The notes below the pieces were generated by a model. It ran no database searches and was not told the DNA's origin. It worked only from the letters and a program-made list of their open reading frames with translations. Shown here piece after piece: positions 63,679 to 64,000 of a stretch of 64,000 bases of DNA. The position numbers and the translations under genes were made by a program. Every line of letters starts with the position of its first letter. Position 1 is the first letter of the stretch. Origin of the DNA: Serripes groenlandicus (lineage: Eukaryota > Mollusca > Bivalvia > Cardiida > Cardiidae); contig JASEVX010000012.1 in assembly GCA_031761405.1 (NCBI GenBank), positions 24,403,694-24,467,693 of the forward strand, in the 5' to 3' direction.

Positions 63679-63710
<32 letters not shown>
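63392..63710 (+). mobile_element. S1 SINE, full length with 12-bp target duplication
   Basis: gccccggtagctcagtcggt, gagttcgaatcccagctagg, tgaactggtcgccgtgatat, (CAAT)n tail of about eight units. TAACACAGACAA on both sides (63380-63391, 63711-63722). Confidence 0.94.
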
Positions 63711-63713
<3 letters not shown>

Positions 63714-63722
63714 CACAGACAA

Positions 63723-64000
63723 ATTATTGTGTAAAGTGTCAAGGTTATGGTCAATTGAAGTTTATACTTTCGCACATCTTTATTTCATGTTTTGAAGATG
63801 TTTTTGCTTTGAACACAACATAAATTCAATATACAGTTCTATAAATTAAAAACATTTTTTTTGTGTATGCAGTAAGTGTAACAAAGAAAAAAAGATTAAC
63901 AGAATTTTTTTTTTCGTAACTCTTCACTGTCCATGTTTTCTTTGTACTTATTTTGCGTGCGTTCTTCAATTTGAAGAATTCTGTAACGTAATCAGTTTTT
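63723..64000. other. Unassigned AT-rich end
   Basis: No repeat or gene recognised. Confidence 0.4.

Overview
The window looks like repeat-dense, intron-less DNA from an invertebrate nuclear genome. A bivalve mollusc is my best guess. This rests on the AT-rich composition, the tRNA-headed SINEs with an unusual shared 3' tail, and the style of the LINE reverse transcriptases. The organism is not proven by anything here, and I find no rRNA, mitochondrial, bacterial or phage signature. I see no intact host protein gene. The best host candidate is a possible TATA promoter plus short first exon near 50.34-50.52 kb.

Most of the window is explained by a few recurring families, which I name for reference. 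(A) A ~260-bp imperfectly palindromic MITE with GAGCCG...CGGCTC ends and matched 4-bp ATTT or ATAT flanks, about 20 copies. (B) A MITE with CAGGGGCGTAGCT ends that carries an A-type core, 4 copies. (D) A ~220-bp MITE flanked by TTAA with CCCTTTCCC ends and a central hairpin, about 30 copies or pieces. (E) A ~205-bp MITE flanked by TTAA with CTTTCAGCGCC-type ends and a central hairpin, 3 copies. (F) A ~249-bp MITE with TCGAGGGCTTGGCGTG ends, TA flanks and a central hairpin, 3 copies. (G, H, I, J, K, L, P, Q) Lower-copy repeats or foldbacks. (S1-S4) SINE families with different tRNA-like heads but one common 3' stem-loop tail (CGCCGTGATATAAC...ACGGCG) ending in CAAT, CAAA or AATA repeats.

Layout. 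0-6 kb: a broken LINE (459-1736), an 887-bp TTAA element with its empty site preserved at 13.2 kb, and a second broken LINE (4148-6035). 6.5-13 kb: H, A, E, D and SINE copies, a 270-bp tandem array (9.8-10.9 kb), and an A element swollen to 1.25 kb by a 17/22-bp minisatellite. 12.4-16 kb: a transposon gene fragment, the K duplication partner, and a 25/30-bp minisatellite. 16-27 kb: nested A, B, F and SINE copies, including a SINE that appears to carry another locus's 5' flank. 27.3-28.7 kb: a CR1/Jockey-type LINE fragment inside a minisatellite. 29-35 kb: D elements, a ~0.9-kb GATT-rich tract, nested SINEs, and an F copy split by a retroposon. 35.5-39.4 kb: 78 tandem copies of a 50-bp SINE segment. 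39.7-64 kb: further D, A, S, H, F and K copies, several foldbacks, and a long inverted repeat at 62.5-63.3 kb.

The elements do not form a pathway. They form layered insertions whose target duplications, empty sites and nesting order can be read directly. The most unusual signal is that three MITE families with different ends share the same hairpin tip, GCTCNNAACGAGC. Coordinates of degenerate copies are approximate, typically within 5-20 bp.
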